A model generated the notes under the pieces. It had not been told where the DNA came from, did no database searches, and saw only the letters and a program-made list of their open reading frames with translations. From Blastococcus sp. KM273128 (GTDB lineage Bacteria > Actinomycetota > Actinomycetes > Mycobacteriales > Geodermatophilaceae), in assembly GCF_021698975.1 (NCBI RefSeq), contig NZ_SSXA01000047.1, positions 1 to 32,845 on the forward strand: a stretch of DNA of 32,845 nt, read 5' to 3'. This document shows positions 23,971-32,187 of the stretch, piece after piece. Position 1 is the stretch's first letter. The number at the start of each line of letters is the position of its first letter. A program made the position numbers and the translations under genes.

Positions 23971-24393
23971 GTGACAGGGCAGGCGGCCGGCACGATCTGG
24001 CCGTCGGCGTACCCGCCCGCGGCCGAACCGGTCCTCACCTGGCGGCTGCGTGACGTCGCCGAGCTGCCCGCGGTGCGGGCCCAGGTCCGCGCCAGCCTCA
24101 GCCGCCCCGGTCTCGCCGACCTGCTCGACCGGCTGGTGCTGGCCCTGGACGAGATGGCCTCCAACGCCCTGCGCCACGGCGGCGGTGAGGTGCGGGCGGC
24201 GCTGCGCACCACCGGGGACGCCTACCTGCTCGAGGTGACCGACCAGGCCGCCCAGAAGCCGCCGGCGCCCGCCGTGGACCGCGACCCGAGCCTCGGGGGG
24301 CTGGGGCTCTACCTGATCGCCGAGCTCGCCGCCGCGCACGGCTGGTACGCCGACGCGGGCGCCAAGCACGTCTGGGCTCTGCTCCGCCGCTGA
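23971..24393 (+). CDS. RsbW-like ATP-binding protein (anti-sigma/serine kinase type)
   Basis: 140-residue stand-alone GHKL ATPase: N-box DEMASNALRHGGG at about 66-78, a Gly-rich lid region DRDPSLGGLGLYLI, and the end KHVWALL. Such proteins in actinobacteria phosphorylate or bind anti-anti-sigma factors, or sequester sigma factors. GTG 23971 has a GAGGAGAG SD. It is convergent with a SpoIIE phosphatase gene only 13 bp away, which fits a partner-switching pair. A close paralogue lies at 32188-32697. The target is unknown; some members have lost kinase activity. Confidence 0.88.
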   Translation: MTGQAAGTIWPSAYPPAAEPVLTWRLRDVAELPAVRAQVRASLSRPGLADLLDRLVLALDEMASNALRHGGGEVRAALRTTGDAYLLEVTDQAAQKPPAPAVDRDPSLGGLGLYLIAELAAAHGWYADAGAKHVWALLRR

Positions 24394-24406
24394 CGGCCGG
24401 CGCAGG

Positions 24407-26941
24407 TCAGTCCTGCGGGTGCAGCCGGAGCGCCACGAGGGCGACGTCGTCCTGCAGCCCCTCGGGGCGGAGCCGCTCCAGCAGCCCGTCGCACAGCTCG
24501 GGGAGCGGCCGGCGGGCCAGCTCGGCCAGCGCCGACCGCAGGCGGGCGGTGCCCTCGTCGAGCGAGAGGTCGCGCCCCTCGACGAGGCCGTCGGTGTAGA
24601 GCAGCAGCGTGCTGCCCCGCGGCACCACCACCACCGTCTCGGTGCGCCGCGTGGCCGGCTCGACCCCGAGCATCAGCTCGGCCCGCTCCCCGGCCAGCTC
24701 CTCGATCCGGCCGTCCGGCCGCAGCAGCAGCGGCGGCGGGTGGCCGGCGTTCGACCAGCGCAGCCGGGTCACGCCCGCGGCCCGGTCCTCATCGCTCTGC
24801 TCGACGCGCACGACCGCGGCGGTGGCCAGCGTCCCCACGCCCAGGCCCCCGATGGCGAGGTCGAGGTCGGTGAGCACGCCGGCCGGGCCGACGTCGCGGT
24901 AGGCGATGCCGCGGAGCATCCCGCGCAGCTGGCCCATGGCCGCCGCCGCCGCGGTGTCGTGCCCGACGACGTCGCCGATGACCAGCACCGTCGCGCCCGA
25001 GGGCTGCAGGAAGGCGTCGTACCAGTCGCCGCCGACCTCGGCGACGGCCATCGCCGGGTGGTAGCGCACGACGATCTCGGAGTGGTCGGGCTGCGGCGGC
25101 GCCGTGAGCAGGCTGCGCTGCAGCCCCTCGGCCAGCCGGCGCTGCTGCTCGTAGAGGCGGGCGTTGTCCAGCGCCAGCGCGGCCCGGCCGGCGACCTCGC
25201 GCACCGTCGCCACGTCCTCCTGGTCGGGCAGCGGCCGGTCGGCGGACCGGTAGACGCTCAGCGCCCCGAGAGTCCGGCCCCGGGCGGACAGCGCCATCGT
25301 GATCGCAGACCGCGGCGCCAGCTCCCGGAAGGCGTCGCTGACCTCGCCGGGGGGCAGCGTGCGCCCCACGGCGGTGCCGACATCGGGAACCACGAGGACC
25401 TGCCCGGAGGCGAGCGCCCGGAGGATCGGCGCGTCGGGCGGGATGGAGGCCAGCCGCAGGGCGGCGTACCGGCGGACGGCGTCCCGGAGCCCCGGCTCGC
25501 GGTGCCAGCTCGCGACGTCGCGCATCCGGCCGTCCTCGTCGGCGAGGCTCAGGATCGACCAGTCGCCGAGCTCGGGGACGAGCAGCTCGGCGACCTGCTG
25601 CAGCGCCTCCTCCTCCCGCAGCCGGGTGCCCAGCGAGGCCGTCATCGCGGTCGCGGTGTTGGCGACCAGCGCGAGGCGGGCGGCGCTGCGGCGGGCCTGC
25701 TCCTCCGCCGCCCGCCGCTCGGTCACGTCCAGGAAGGAGACCGACAACCCGTCGGGTGTCGGCCAGCTGCGCACCTCGTACCAGGCGTCCAGCGGCACCG
25801 GGTAGAACGCCTCGAACAGCTGCTCGCGGCCGGTCTCCGCCGCGGCCCGGTAGTACCGCTCGAAGTCGCTGCCCACGGCGGCCGGGAACAGCTCCCAGAT
25901 GATCCCGCCGATCAGGTCGTCCCGGGCGGCGCCCAGCACCCGCTCGGCCTCGGCGTTGACGTAGGTGAACCGCCATTCGCGGTCCAGCGAGAAGAAGGAT
26001 GCCTTCATCGCCTCGAGCAGGCGGGCGATCCGCACGTCCTCCTGGCGCTGCGGCGTCGTGTCGAAGGCGGCGCCGAGCAGCCGCACCGCGGTCCCGCCGT
26101 CGTCGCGGACCGCGCGGCCCCGGCCCCGGACCCAGCGGGTGTCGCCCGACGGCAGGACGACGCGGAACTCGGCGTCGTAGTCACCGCGCCCGTCGATGGC
26201 CGCCTGCAGAGCCTCGGTCGTCCGATCGCGGTCGTCGGGGTGGACGCGGGAGACGAAGGCGTCGATCGTCTCGCCGAAGTCGGCCCGCTCGTAGCCGAAC
26301 AGGGCCAGCAGCCGGTCGTCCCACAGCAGCCGTCCGGTCCGCAGGTTCCAGTCGAAGCTGCCGATGCCGGCGGCGTCGATGGCGAGCTCGAAGCGCACCC
26401 GGTGCGCCTCGTACTCGGCGGTGAGCGCCATGAGCTGCAGCTCGGTGCTCACCGAGTCGGCGAGCTGGCGCAGCAGGGCGACGTCGCGGTCGGTCCACTC
26501 CCGCACCCGCTGCTCGACGGCGCACAGCGCCCCGATCGGCTCACCGCCCGAGTCGCGGACCGGGATGCCGAGGTAGGCGCCGATCACCCCGGACCGGACG
26601 GGCTCGCGGCCGGCCAGCCGCTCGTCGCGGGTCGTGTCCGCCACGACCACCGGGGCGTCCTCGACCACCGCGACGGCGCACAGCGAGCGGTCGAGCGGCA
26701 CCCGGGCCCCGATCCCGCCCGGCGGTAGGCCGGTGCCGGCCACGGCGGTCTGCACCTCGCCGACGAGCGAGACCTGGACGGCGGCGCAGTCCAGCAGCCG
26801 GGTGGCGAGGTCGGTCAGGCGCTGGAGGCTCCGCGACCCGAGCGCCTCGCCGACGAGCGCGCGGACGACGTCCACGCGGCGCTCCGGCCCGGGCGTCGTC
26901 CGGGGGGCGGCCGGCCCGTCGGGGAGGTCGGCGGCGGTCAC
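24407..26941 (-). CDS. GAF-PAS-PAS-GAF-SpoIIE serine phosphatase
   Basis: 844-residue sensor phosphatase. In order it has a GAF domain (about 25-165; LTDLATRLLDCAAVQVSLVGE), PAS (about 175-300; AIDAAGIGSFDWNLRTGRLLWDDRL), a second PAS (about 300-415; FFSLDREWRFTYVNAEAERV), a second GAF (about 430-590) and a PP2C-like SpoIIE domain (about 610-840) with metal motifs GGDWYDAF and VIGDVVGHD, then NAGHPPPLLL and LLLYTDGLVE. It should dephosphorylate an anti-anti-sigma factor in response to bound small molecules, redox or light. GTG 26941 is chosen because GGAGGGG lies 6 nt upstream; the open frame beyond it is compositional. It is cytosolic with no membrane segment. Confidence 0.92.
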   Translation of the reverse strand: MTAADLPDGPAAPRTTPGPERRVDVVRALVGEALGSRSLQRLTDLATRLLDCAAVQVSLVGEVQTAVAGTGLPPGGIGARVPLDRSLCAVAVVEDAPVVVADTTRDERLAGREPVRSGVIGAYLGIPVRDSGGEPIGALCAVEQRVREWTDRDVALLRQLADSVSTELQLMALTAEYEAHRVRFELAIDAAGIGSFDWNLRTGRLLWDDRLLALFGYERADFGETIDAFVSRVHPDDRDRTTEALQAAIDGRGDYDAEFRVVLPSGDTRWVRGRGRAVRDDGGTAVRLLGAAFDTTPQRQEDVRIARLLEAMKASFFSLDREWRFTYVNAEAERVLGAARDDLIGGIIWELFPAAVGSDFERYYRAAAETGREQLFEAFYPVPLDAWYEVRSWPTPDGLSVSFLDVTERRAAEEQARRSAARLALVANTATAMTASLGTRLREEEALQQVAELLVPELGDWSILSLADEDGRMRDVASWHREPGLRDAVRRYAALRLASIPPDAPILRALASGQVLVVPDVGTAVGRTLPPGEVSDAFRELAPRSAITMALSARGRTLGALSVYRSADRPLPDQEDVATVREVAGRAALALDNARLYEQQRRLAEGLQRSLLTAPPQPDHSEIVVRYHPAMAVAEVGGDWYDAFLQPSGATVLVIGDVVGHDTAAAAAMGQLRGMLRGIAYRDVGPAGVLTDLDLAIGGLGVGTLATAAVVRVEQSDEDRAAGVTRLRWSNAGHPPPLLLRPDGRIEELAGERAELMLGVEPATRRTETVVVVPRGSTLLLYTDGLVEGRDLSLDEGTARLRSALAELARRPLPELCDGLLERLRPEGLQDDVALVALRLHPQD

Positions 26942-28078
26942 GTCGTTCCCCTCCACAGACGGTCCGCGGTGGCCGGCGGCACGGTTGCTGCGGCCGCGGC
27001 CAGGGGAAGAGCCTGTCACACCGGGCGAGCGGACCCGCGCACCGCGTCCCGCGGGCGCGGCAGAGGGGCGGTGCGGAGGGGCGACCCGGCCGCCGGGGCG
27101 GGCGCCCGGGGAGGACCGGACCGACCGGGGTCCGGCCCGCTGCGGCGGGCGCCCGCCGTCCGGCGGGAGGAAGCGGACGGCGGAGCCGTCCACCGGCACG
27201 TGCCCACGGGCTCCGCGGCGCCGTCCGTTCGCGTCGTCCCGGAGCGCCGGCCGGGGACCGGGACCCGGCGCCGGGCGACGTCGGCACCCCTGCCCGGCCG
27301 GGAGGCCGGTGGCCCGCTCCGCCGCAGCCGGCCAGGCACCGGCCGGTCAGAGACCCGGGCGGTCGCGGGAGGGTCGCGCCGCCGGGCACCGGCAGGGGCC
27401 TGTCGTCCACCGCGCCGGACGGTTCGCGGGACCCGCGGTCGCCCGCCACCCGCCGTCCGTGCCTCCCTGGAGGGTCCGCGCGCTGCTGCGGGAGCAGCAG
27501 CCGGCGGGGGGTCGAGGCCGGATCGGTGGGACGACGAGCTCTGCGGGTGCCCGGAGGGGGCACCGTCGGGGGTGGGCCAGGTGCGGCCGAGGTCGGCCGG
27601 GGAGGACGTGCTCGCGGAGCCGGGCGACGGTCCGCGGCCACCCGGGGAAGGGGGTGGCCGGTTCCGGCGCGCTCGACGGGGAGCGGTGGACGGCGTGCCG
27701 CGGCTGGGTGCCGTGGTCGCGCTGCGGGATCAGCCGGGCGCCGGAGGCGCCGGGCGGGGGTGCGACGAGGGTGCCCGCGTGGTGGGCGGCGCCGGGTCGG
27801 TGCCGCCCGCGGGCCCGGTTCGTCGCGGGGAGCCGCGGACCGCGGGAGGGTCGCCCCGCGCCCCGGCTCCGCCGGATCCCTGCGGGGACCTCGGCACCGG
27901 CACCCGCGGGGTCCGGTGCGCCGGTGCGGGGGTGCGGACCGGGAGGGACGGCGGCGTGGACCGCGCCCCGTACCGACCCGGGGACGGCCAGTCCCGCTGC
28001 GGACGCCAGCCGGCGCGTGGCCGGTGCCGTGCGGCGGGGTCCGTGGGACCCGGGTGGGAGGAGGGACGGGCGGTCGCG
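26942..28078. other. 1.1-kb GC-extreme stretch without a convincing gene
   Basis: Apart from the SD and probable promoter of the SpoIIE gene at its left end, I see no gene here. Long open frames run on both strands, but none shows the G/C-at-third-position rhythm of neighbouring genes; their products are low-complexity Arg/Gly/Pro/Ala. A and T are unusually sparse. No motif, transposase fragment or RNA gene was recognised. It could be a long leader, a degraded gene, or the decayed 3' part of the unknown gene at 28079-28713. Confidence 0.5.
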
Positions 28079-28713
28079 TCAGGTGCGGCCGTACCGGTTC
28101 GCGACCCCGGCGACGACGCCGGTACCGCAGGAAGGAGCGCCGCGGCGGGGGAAGACGCCACGGGCTGGATCGAGGGGGTGCTGGGCAGCTCGCGCAGCAC
28201 CACCGGGGGGTCGAGGTCGCGCAGCGCCCGGGAAGCGGGACGACCCCAGCTCAGGTGCCGGCCCTGCTCGCCGGCGCCCCACAGCGCCATCCGGCGGGTG
28301 AAGGCGCGCACCGCGGCGCGGCGGCGGCCCGGCACCGGGGCGGGCGGCGGGGTGGTGCGCCAGGCGAGGTGCTGGCCCTGGTCACCGGCGCCCCACAGCG
28401 CCACCCGGCGGCCGATGCCGCGCAGCCCGCCCAGCGGCTCGCGGACCCGCTCGGGCACGACGACGACGCGGGGGGAGTGGACCGGGAACGCCACCGGGCG
28501 GGGCACCCGGGCCGCAGGTGCCGGCTGGACCGACCGAAGCGGGGCGGGCCGGGCGCTCCGGTGCGCGGCCGGCCGCGGACGGGGGCGGGGGCGGCTCTGG
28601 TCGGCCCGGTCCAGGACGTCGATGAGCCCCGCCAGCGCGCCCGCCGGCTCGTGCACGGGGCGGTCGGCGCGCAGGGCGGCGGCGGGCCCGATGGCCTGCC
28701 GGCTGCTGCTCAT
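28079..28713 (-). pseudogene. Unrecognised Pro/Arg-rich protein with two LWGAG repeats, apparent 1-bp frameshift
   Basis: ATG 28713 has a clear SD (GGGAGG, 4 nt away), and codons are strongly G/C at position three through MSSSRQAIGP, ALAGLIDVLD and two 38-residue repeats, RR[VM]ALWGAG[DE]QG[QR]HL[AS]W. At about 28156 that pattern leaves this frame: the original frame goes on to 27730 with poor codon bias, while the next frame (VFPRRGAPSCGTGVVAGV ending NRYGRT, stop 28079-28081) has excellent bias. One missing base there would give a protein of about 211 aa. It is mostly disordered apart from the repeats. There is no signal peptide or membrane helix. I know no family for it. If the frame is not broken, the product is 327 aa. 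Confidence 0.6.
28246..28411 (-). repeat. Two direct repeats inside the unknown gene, period 114 bp
   Basis: Copies at 28246-28297 and 28360-28411 share most bases (core GGCGCCCCACAGCGCCA is identical) and encode the LWGAG motif. The period of 114 bp is exactly 38 codons, so the repetition acts at protein level. The sequence between copies is Pro/Arg-rich. Confidence 0.8.
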
Positions 28714-29039
28714 GTCGCCTCCCGAAGTCGTGTCCGCAACCGGGGAAGGTGTCGCGGACAAGGAGAAAAGTAGGGACCGGCGGGCCCGCGGGCCGGCTCC
28801 CGGGACACCCCTCCGGCGCCGCGTGACCGAACCGTTGCGGGGGGCTGCCGCACCGGCGGGTGACCCCTCCCCCGGCGCGTGCCCTTGTCGATTCGGCGGC
28901 GCCCCACGAGCGTGGGGCGGGCTCCAGGGGCGGTCGGTCACCTCGGGACGACGCCGGCGTGCCCGGCGTGTCGGGGCGCGCACCCGGTCGGGGGACGCGC
29001 CGAATTGCCCGGCCCCCGGCCGCTGCGCAGACTCGCCCG
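28714..29039. other. Divergent intergenic region, unknown gene / APC permease
   Basis: 326 bp. On the left it has the SD of the unknown gene and a possible reverse-strand -10 (TACTTT, 28767-28772) in a rare A-rich patch (GGAGAAAAGTAGG). In the middle are GC-rich inverted repeats such as CCCCACGAGCGTGGGG (28901-28916). On the right is the permease promoter. No coding frame or RNA gene was recognised. Confidence 0.5.
29005..29033 (+). promoter_or_regulatory. Putative promoter of the APC permease gene, leaderless
   Basis: TTGCCC (29005-29010) and CAGACT (29028-29033) are 17 bp apart, and the -10 ends 6 nt before the GTG at 29040. No SD precedes the start. The first -10 base is C instead of T. 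The identical CAGACT-6nt-GTG arrangement precedes the ANTAR gene on the other strand (32067-32072). Confidence 0.55.
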
Positions 29040-30407
29040 GTGAGCGACCACGGGGAGAGCACCGGCACGGGGGACGACGGCGCCGGGACGACCAGGCTGC
29101 GCCGCGCGATCAGCGGGCGGCTGCTGTACGTCTTCATCCTCGGCGACGTGCTGGGCGCCGGGATCTACGCGCTGGTCGGCGAGATCGCCGGTGAGGTCGG
29201 CGGCGCGGTGTGGCTGCCGCTCCTGGTGGCGCTGGGGCTGGCGCTGCTCACCGCCGCCTCCTACGCCGAGCTGGTGACCAAGTACCCCCGCGCCGGGGGG
29301 TCGGCGGTGTTCGCCGAGCGCGCGTACCGCAGCCCCCTGGTCTCCTTCCTCGTCGGCTTCTGCATGCTCGCGGCCGGGGTGACCAGCGCGGCCGGGCTCT
29401 CGCTGGCCTTCGCCGGTGACTACCTCGGCGTCTTCCTGGACGTCCCCACCGTCGCCGCGGCGCTGGTGTTCCTCCTGCTGGTCGGGCTGCTCAACGCGCG
29501 CGGCATCCAGGAGTCGGTGCGGGCCAACGTCGTCATGACGGTCGTCGAGGTGTCGGGGCTGGTGCTGGTCGTCGTCCTCGGTGCCTTGGTGCTCGGGCGA
29601 GGTGACGGCGACCCGGGCCGGGTGGTCGAGTTCCCGCCCGGGGTCCCGGTGGCCACCGGCGTGCTGGCGGCCGCGCTGCTGGCGTACTACTCCTTCGTCG
29701 GCTTCGAGGTGTCGGCCAACGTGGCCGAGGAGGTGCGCGACGTGCGCCGCGTCTACCCGCGGGCGCTGTTCGGCGCGCTGCTGACCGCCGGGGTGGTCTA
29801 CCTGCTGGTGGGGCTCGCGGCGTCGGTGGTGCTGGGCCCGGAGGACCTCGCGGCCTCCTCCGGGCCGCTGCTGGCGGTGGTGCAGGCGGCCGACGTCGGC
29901 GTCCCCGACCGGCTGTTCAGCCTGGTGGCCCTGGTGGCGGTCGCCAACGGCGCGCTGCTGACCATGATCATGGCCAGCCGGCTGGTGTTCGGGATGGCGG
30001 AGCAGGGGCTGCTCCCGCGCCCGCTGGGCCGCGTGCTCCCCGGGCGCCGGACCCCCTGGGTGGCGATCGTGCTGACCACGGCGGTGGCGATGGGGCTGAC
30101 CACCGTCGGCGACCTGGGCGACCTCGCCAACGCGGTGGTGCTGCTCCTGCTCCTGGTCTTCCTCAGCACCAACACCGCCGTCCTGGTCCTGCGCCGCGAC
30201 CGCATCCAGGAGGAGCACTTCCGGGCGCCCACGGTGCTGCCGGTGCTGGCGATCGGGTCGTGCCTGCTGCTGCTGTGGCAGCAGGAGGCGGGCACGTGGC
30301 TCCTGGCCGGCGCGGAGCTGGGCGTCGGCGTCCTGCTCTACCTGCTCACCCGCGTCCCCCGGCGGACCGGGCAGCGCAGCACCCCGGAGGCCGACCGGGT
30401 CGGCTGA
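29040..30407 (+). CDS. APC-superfamily amino-acid permease
   Basis: 455-residue membrane transporter with about 12 helices. Helix 1 has the unwound APC motif GDVLGAGIYALVGEIAG, followed by the helix 2-3 region ASYAELVTKYPRAGGSAVFAERAY. Helix 6 has AYYSFVGFEVSANVAEEVRDVRRVYPRAL, a strong APC hallmark. The C-terminal tail is short and charged. The substrate is probably an amino acid or amine but not deducible. GTG 29040 directly precedes a soluble 20-residue leader and has a promoter placed for leaderless expression. It is followed 21 bp later by a nucleoside hydrolase, possibly in one operon. Confidence 0.92.
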   Translation: MSDHGESTGTGDDGAGTTRLRRAISGRLLYVFILGDVLGAGIYALVGEIAGEVGGAVWLPLLVALGLALLTAASYAELVTKYPRAGGSAVFAERAYRSPLVSFLVGFCMLAAGVTSAAGLSLAFAGDYLGVFLDVPTVAAALVFLLLVGLLNARGIQESVRANVVMTVVEVSGLVLVVVLGALVLGRGDGDPGRVVEFPPGVPVATGVLAAALLAYYSFVGFEVSANVAEEVRDVRRVYPRALFGALLTAGVVYLLVGLAASVVLGPEDLAASSGPLLAVVQAADVGVPDRLFSLVALVAVANGALLTMIMASRLVFGMAEQGLLPRPLGRVLPGRRTPWVAIVLTTAVAMGLTTVGDLGDLANAVVLLLLLVFLSTNTAVLVLRRDRIQEEHFRAPTVLPVLAIGSCLLLLWQQEAGTWLLAGAELGVGVLLYLLTRVPRRTGQRSTPEADRVG

Positions 30408-30428
30408 GGGCCCTGGGAGGATGCGCCG

Positions 30429-31373
30429 GTGACCGACCGCACCCCGCTGGTGATCGACACCGACCCGGGCATCGACGACGCGCTCGCCATCCTGCTGGCC
30501 CTGGCCAGCCCGGAGGTCGAGCTGCAGCTCGTCACGACCGTGCACGGCAACGTGGAGCTGCCCCAGGTCACCGAGAACGCCCTGCGGGTGCTGCACCTCG
30601 CCGGCCGCTCCGCCGTGCCGGTCGCCGCCGGCGCGCGGAGCTCGCTGGTCCACCCGCAGCCCGAGCGCGCCGGCCACGTGCACGGCGCGGCGGGCCTGGG
30701 CGGGGTGCAGCTGCCGCCCTCACCGGCGGCGGTGGACCCCCGGCCCGCGGTCGCCGCCCTCGCCGAGCTGCTGGCGGCCTCCCCCACGCCGGTGACCGTC
30801 GCCGCCATCGGGCCGCTCACCAACATCGCGCTGCTGCTGGCCGGGCACCCGGAGGCCGCGGAGCGCATCGGCCGGCTGGTCGTGATGGGCGGCTCGGCCG
30901 GGCGCGGCGGCAACGTCACCGCGGCCGCCGAGTTCAACATCTGGTCCGACCCCGAGGCGGCCCAGGTGGTGCTCTCCTCCGCGGTGCCCACCGTGCTGGT
31001 GGGGCTGGACGTCACCCTGCCCACCGTGCTCACCGAGGAGGGGATCGCCCGCTTCGCCGCGGCGGGCCCGATCGGCCGCAGCGCGGCGGCGATCCTCCAG
31101 GAGTACGTCGACCACGCGCGCGACGCGTACGGCCTCGCAGGGGTCGTGGTGCACGACGCCCTGGCGCTCACCGAGGCGATCGCGCCGGGCACCCTCGGGA
31201 CGGTGCGGCGCGACGTCGTCGTCGACACCACCGCCGGCCCCGGGAGAGGGCAGACGCTGGTCGACCGCCGGGCGGTGTCGCGCTCGGCGACGGCGGTCGA
31301 GGTGGCCGAGACCGTCGACAGCGCGGCAGCGGTGGACTTCCTTGTCTCCCGGCTGGCCCGGCTGGACGGCTGA
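30429..31373 (+). CDS. Inosine/uridine-preferring nucleoside hydrolase
   Basis: 314-residue cytosolic enzyme that cleaves the N-glycosidic bond of ribonucleosides to base and ribose for salvage. The calcium-binding signature DTDPGIDDALA begins at residue 10. Others are THGN-type VTTVHGN, GPLTNIALLL, VVMGGSAGRGGNVTAAAEFNIWSDPEAA, and the catalytic-His region VVHDALAL. All metal and ribose ligands I know of are present. GTG 30429 has a GGGAGG SD at 8 nt. It abuts the stop of the convergent ANTAR gene without a gap. Base preference cannot be assigned. Confidence 0.93.
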   Translation: MTDRTPLVIDTDPGIDDALAILLALASPEVELQLVTTVHGNVELPQVTENALRVLHLAGRSAVPVAAGARSSLVHPQPERAGHVHGAAGLGGVQLPPSPAAVDPRPAVAALAELLAASPTPVTVAAIGPLTNIALLLAGHPEAAERIGRLVVMGGSAGRGGNVTAAAEFNIWSDPEAAQVVLSSAVPTVLVGLDVTLPTVLTEEGIARFAAAGPIGRSAAAILQEYVDHARDAYGLAGVVVHDALALTEAIAPGTLGTVRRDVVVDTTAGPGRGQTLVDRRAVSRSATAVEVAETVDSAAAVDFLVSRLARLDG

Positions 31374-32060
31374 TCAGCGCGCCTGCGTGCCCGCCACGAT
31401 GCCGGTGGCGATGTCGCGCAGCTTGCGGTTGTAGCGCTGGGAGGCCTGCCGCAGGATCTCGAACGCCTGCTCGGCGTCGACGTGCCGCTCGGCCATGAGC
31501 ACGCCCTTCGCCTGCTCGATCACCGCCCGCGACTCCATCGCCGTGCGCATGTTCCGCGCGTCGTCCAGCAGGCGGGCGTGGGCATCGGCGTTGGCGACGG
31601 CCACCGCGATCGCCTCCGCCGTCTCCAGCCCCGCGGCCAGCGCCTCGGGCGTCGCGAACGCCTCCGGCCGCGTCGAGTAGATGTTGAGCGCGCCGATCCA
31701 CGAGCCCTGGTAGGGCAGCGGGACCGACAGCGAGCTGCGCACCTGCGTCTCGCGGACGCGGGCGACGTAGCGCGGCCAGCGCTCCTCGGTGCGCATGTCG
31801 TCGACGCGCAGCACCACCCCGCCGCGCCCGGCGTCCAGGCACGGGCCGCCGTCCTCGGCGTACTGGAGCTCGTCGGCCATCAGCGCCATCTCGCCGGTGT
31901 AGGCGGCCGTGAACGGCTTGTTCCCGCGGATGAGCGTGGTGGACACCGCCTCCGCTCCGGGGATCGCGCGGGCCGCGATGGCCGTGATCTCACCCAGAAC
32001 GTCGGCCAGCTCCCGGTCGCCCAGGGCGACCTTGCTCAGCTCGCGCAGCACCTCGTCCAC
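31374..32060 (-). CDS. GAF-ANTAR response regulator (RNA-binding antiterminator type)
   Basis: 228-residue protein with a GAF sensor (about 15-150; GDRELADVLGEITAIAARAIPGAEAVSTTLIRG, SSLSVPL, GALNIYS) and a C-terminal three-helix ANTAR domain (about 165-225; MRTAMESRAVIEQAKGVLMAE, EILRQASQRYNRKLRDIA). ANTAR domains bind paired hairpins in nascent RNA and stop termination. GTG 32060 is chosen at the domain start with CAGACT 6 nt upstream (leaderless). It is divergent from the RsbW-like ATPase gene, 127 bp away. I saw no tandem hexaloop ANTAR target in the window. Confidence 0.92.
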   Translation of the reverse strand: MDEVLRELSKVALGDRELADVLGEITAIAARAIPGAEAVSTTLIRGNKPFTAAYTGEMALMADELQYAEDGGPCLDAGRGGVVLRVDDMRTEERWPRYVARVRETQVRSSLSVPLPYQGSWIGALNIYSTRPEAFATPEALAAGLETAEAIAVAVANADAHARLLDDARNMRTAMESRAVIEQAKGVLMAERHVDAEQAFEILRQASQRYNRKLRDIATGIVAGTQAR

Positions 32061-32187
32061 CGGGACAGTCTGCCCGGTGGGGCGCCCACCGCTCGCCCCC
32101 CTTCGCGCGCCGCGCCCGCATCGGTCAGGATGGGGCGATCCGGGACGCCTCCGGGCGCGCCCTGCGGAGCAGACGCGAGAGGACGAG

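Noticed and set aside
24407..27199. Longer 930-residue start for the SpoIIE phosphatase
   Set aside because: The extra N-terminus is low-complexity and lies upstream of a strong SD placed 6 nt before GTG 26941.
28246..28411. LWGAG motif as a Rossmann nucleotide-binding loop (as in xWGAGxQGR of sugar dehydratases)
   Set aside because: The motif occurs twice in a Pro/Arg-rich context with no beta-strand/helix pattern around it, and no dehydrogenase or sugar-enzyme motif follows.
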